A stretch of DNA of 7,395 nucleotides, taken from assembly GCA_030066475.1 (NCBI GenBank), contig JASJBO010000360.1:1-7395 (forward strand), in the 5' to 3' direction. The DNA comes from Myxococcota bacterium. GTDB taxonomy: Bacteria; Myxococcota_A; UBA9160; PR03. The notes under the pieces were generated by a model. It worked only from the letters and a program-made list of their open reading frames with translations, did not search any database and was not told where the DNA came from. Both the position numbers and the translations under genes were made by a program. Numbering within the stretch: the first letter of the stretch is position 1; the number at the start of each line of letters is the position of its first letter. This document shows positions 6,148 to 7,395 of the stretch, piece after piece.

Positions 6148-6741
6148 CTAGAGTGACTCGGCGCTGGCGTGCAGGAACTCGAGCGAGGCGCGCTCGTCCT
6201 GCGCGATCGTGCGCAGCAGGGTCTGCGTCTCGGGGTCGTGGTCGAGCCGGTCGGCGAGGTCGTGGATCGGAGCCAGTGACTGCTCCACGTCCGGGAACTG
6301 TGCCAGGAAGGCCTCGAGCTTGTCGCCGTCGTCCGCCTCGGTGCTCGCGTAGAGCTGGAGCGCCTGGGCCAGGATCGTCTCGGGCAGCTCCGCCTGGGCC
6401 GAGCTTCCCAGCTCCTTCAGGCGCTGATCGAGCAGCCGCGCGTGCATCGCCTCGCGCACCTGGATCGTGCGCAGCCCGCCGCGCAGGGTCGGTGAGTCGC
6501 AGACCTCGATCCAGGCGCCGAGCACCGCCTCGCCCAGCGACTCGCCGGCTCGGAAGCGGTCGAGGAAGGCCGCGACCTCCTCGCTGCTGGCCGCCGGTGC
6601 CTCGGGATCGCCGGCGCGGGCGAGGTCGCCGTCGCTCCCCTCCTGGCGCTCGAGGCGGATCAGGATCTCGGCCTGGCGCCGGCTGAGCGCCTCCAGCGCG
6701 GCTTCGATGCGCTCGAGCGCCTTGCGGGTCTTCTTCGACAT
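6148..6741 (-). CDS. Ferritin-like four-helix protein with N-terminal coiled coil, function unknown
   Basis: This 197-residue protein has an N-terminal amphipathic helix (3-34: basic at first, then A-L-E-R-I-E-A-A-L-E-A-L and L-I-R-L-E-R) that looks like a coiled coil, followed by an acidic Ala/Pro spacer (35-52). The remainder (53-195) is all-helical in character. Helix A carries E67, E71 and E79. The next helix carries R96-E97-A-M-H100, then LLDQRLKELG (103-112). The last helix carries DERASLEFLH (182-191), with a second ExxH at E188-H191. Paired ExxH motifs in helices B and D, with acidic residues in A and C, are the pattern of di-iron ferritin-like proteins, so metal binding is plausible but inferred. 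It is soluble, with no signal peptide. The start is set by GGAG 7 bases upstream; the frame continues 54 codons further upstream but through the 11-base repeats and without a ribosome site. It could instead be a non-metal helical bundle. Confidence 0.7.
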   Translation of the reverse strand: MSKKTRKALERIEAALEALSRRQAEILIRLERQEGSDGDLARAGDPEAPAASSEEVAAFLDRFRAGESLGEAVLGAWIEVCDSPTLRGGLRTIQVREAMHARLLDQRLKELGSSAQAELPETILAQALQLYASTEADDGDKLEAFLAQFPDVEQSLAPIHDLADRLDHDPETQTLLRTIAQDERASLEFLHASAESL

Positions 6742-6748
6742 CAGGGAT

Positions 6749-6752
6749 CTCC
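6749..6752 (-). promoter_or_regulatory. Ribosome binding site deciding the ferritin-like start
   Basis: GGAG (within CCGGAGAT on the minus strand) lies 7 bases before the ATG at 6739-6741. It supports the 197-residue product over the longer open frame. Confidence 0.6.
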
Positions 6753-6765
6753 GGCTCAGCTCGGG

Positions 6766-6771
6766 TATGAT
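6766..6771 (+). promoter_or_regulatory. Possible -10 element for the AMIN-domain gene
   Basis: TATGAT differs from the consensus TATAAT at one base and stands in a rare A/T-containing stretch of this region. No TTGACA-like -35 is found 16 to 18 bases upstream, so the call is weak. Transcription from here would place the 11-base repeats in a leader of about 175 bases. Confidence 0.25.
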
Positions 6772-6790
6772 GGTAGTCCCGATGCCCACC

Positions 6791-6834
6791 TGGGCGCGAG
6801 TTGGGCCCGAGTTGGGCGCGAGTTGGGCGCGAGC
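6791..6834. repeat. Four 11-base tandem repeats in a divergent promoter region
   Basis: Units at 6791, 6802, 6813 and 6824 follow TGGGCGCGAGT. Unit 2 has CCC in place of CGC and unit 4 ends in C; otherwise all are identical. An inverted half-site GCCCA lies just left (6784-6788), giving GCCCA-CC-TGGGC. The same 11-base phase continues to the right as units starting TGCC at 6835, 6846, 6857 and 6868, though their inner sequence differs. Eleven bases is close to one helical turn, so all copies lie on nearly one DNA face, as in operators or iterons bound cooperatively. The array is 50 to 93 bases upstream of the ferritin-like start and about 120 upstream of the AMIN gene. Confidence 0.85.
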
Positions 6835-6944
6835 TGCCGATCGGCTGCCGCCTGCCTGCCGGCCCGCTGCCCGCCGGAGACACCTCCGCGTCCCACCGCC
6901 CACTCACCAGCGGGGGCGGCGTCCAAGTCGCGCCAAGCCCCCGC

Positions 6945-6949
6945 GGAGG
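6945..6949 (+). promoter_or_regulatory. Ribosome binding site of the AMIN-domain gene
   Basis: GGAGG ends 5 bases before the GTG at 6955. It favours that start over the GTG at 6949, which overlaps the site, and over the ATG at 7003, which would cut off the basic N-region of the signal peptide. Confidence 0.55.
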
Positions 6950-6954
6950 TGCGT

Positions 6955-7395
6955 GTGGGAAGCAGGCCCCAGGGAGGACGCAGGGCGGCAGCCGGCCTGG
7001 CGATGGCGCTGGGGCTGCTTGCACTGCCGCCTGCGGCCGACGCGGCCGCACTCCGGCGCGTGCGCATCGGCGTCCACCCCGAGTTCACCCGCGTGGTGTT
7101 CGAGACCGACGCCCCGGCCGCCTACCGCATCGAGCCGCTCGATCCCGGCGCGGGCGAGATCCGCGTGCGGATCGAGGCCACGACCGCTTCGATCGAGGCC
7201 GTGTCGCCCGGCGCCGATGTCCCGCTCGTGACCGTGGAGCCCGAGGCAGGAGGCGCGGCGCTGGCCCGGATTCGCGCCACGGGTCCGGTGCGGATCGAAG
7301 AGCAGGTGCTCGAGGCGCCGCCCCGCATCGTGCTGGACTTCCGCACCGCCGTGCCGGCCCCGGCCGCCGTCGCGCCGGCTCGCTTCCCGGCGCCG
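6955..7395 (+). CDS. Secreted AMIN-domain protein, 3' end cut by window edge
   Basis: From GTG 6955 the frame is open for 147 codons to the window edge. Residues 4-10 are basic (R4, R9, R10) and are followed by a hydrophobic core (AAAGLAMALGLLAL, 11-24) and small residues ADAAA, so this is a Sec signal peptide with likely cleavage near residue 30. The segment RRVRIGVHPEFTRVVFETD (34-52) through PPRIVLDFRT (122-131) has the strand pattern and the closing I-V-L-D-F of an AMIN domain. AMIN domains target cell-wall amidases, secretin partners and other envelope proteins to peptidoglycan or to polar complexes. A Pro/Ala linker begins at about 133, so another domain probably follows beyond the edge: an amidase, SPOR or TPR region are all possible. 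The protein should be periplasmic. Its divergent neighbour is the ferritin-like gene. The domain call is good, the full function unknown. Confidence 0.8.
   Translation, partial: MGSRPQGGRRAAAGLAMALGLLALPPAADAAALRRVRIGVHPEFTRVVFETDAPAAYRIEPLDPGAGEIRVRIEATTASIEAVSPGADVPLVTVEPEAGGAALARIRATGPVRIEEQVLEAPPRIVLDFRTAVPAPAAVAPARFPAP

Noticed and set aside
6042..6878. CRISPR array suggested by the two tandem repeat sets
   Set aside because: Units abut without spacers and no cas gene is present.
6742..6903. N-terminal extension of the ferritin-like protein by 54 codons
   Set aside because: It would translate the 11-base repeats; the ATG at 6739-6741 has a ribosome site and begins a regular amphipathic helix.

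Overview
This 7.4 kb window is chromosomal-looking DNA of very high GC content, coding for ordinary house-keeping and accessory proteins of a Gram-negative (diderm) bacterium. The diderm inference rests on a proteobacterial-type HtpX and a secreted AMIN-domain protein. Codon use is strongly G/C-ending throughout and no stretch stands out as foreign. The style (tandem FHA protein, very high GC) would fit a deltaproteobacterial or Myxococcota-like lineage, but the sequence alone does not fix the taxon.

Layout: seven convincing genes. On the minus strand, positions 1837 to 1 hold a possible three-gene unit: a small zinc-ribbon protein, an AraC-type regulator with a DUF6597-like sensor domain, and the N-terminal 220 residues of an alpha/alpha-toroid (prenyltransferase/squalene-oxidase-repeat-like) protein that runs off the left edge. 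A 305-base regulatory region then separates this unit from the divergent htpX gene (membrane zinc metalloprotease). htpX converges on a minus-strand GPH-type MFS transporter; the 268 bases between them hold an imperfect repeat and a good stem-loop. Only 74 bases separate the transporter start from the divergent gene for a soluble protein with two FHA domains.

The FHA gene converges on a gene for a ferritin-like four-helix protein with an N-terminal coiled coil. The gap between them carries a near-perfect 27-base tandem duplication and a GC hairpin. A 213-base divergent region containing an 11-base-period tandem array separates the ferritin-like gene from a plus-strand gene for a secreted AMIN-domain protein, which is cut by the right edge.

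Functionally the genes do not form one obvious pathway. HtpX serves membrane-protein quality control, the AMIN protein belongs to the envelope, the FHA protein would read phosphothreonine signals, and the transporter would move a small solute with a cation. I see no mobile element, CRISPR array, RNA gene or defence system. The most unusual items are non-coding: the 11-base-period array at 6791-6878 and the 27-base duplication at 6042-6095. The least characterised proteins are the ferritin-like protein, the zinc-ribbon protein and the C-terminal segment of the FHA protein.
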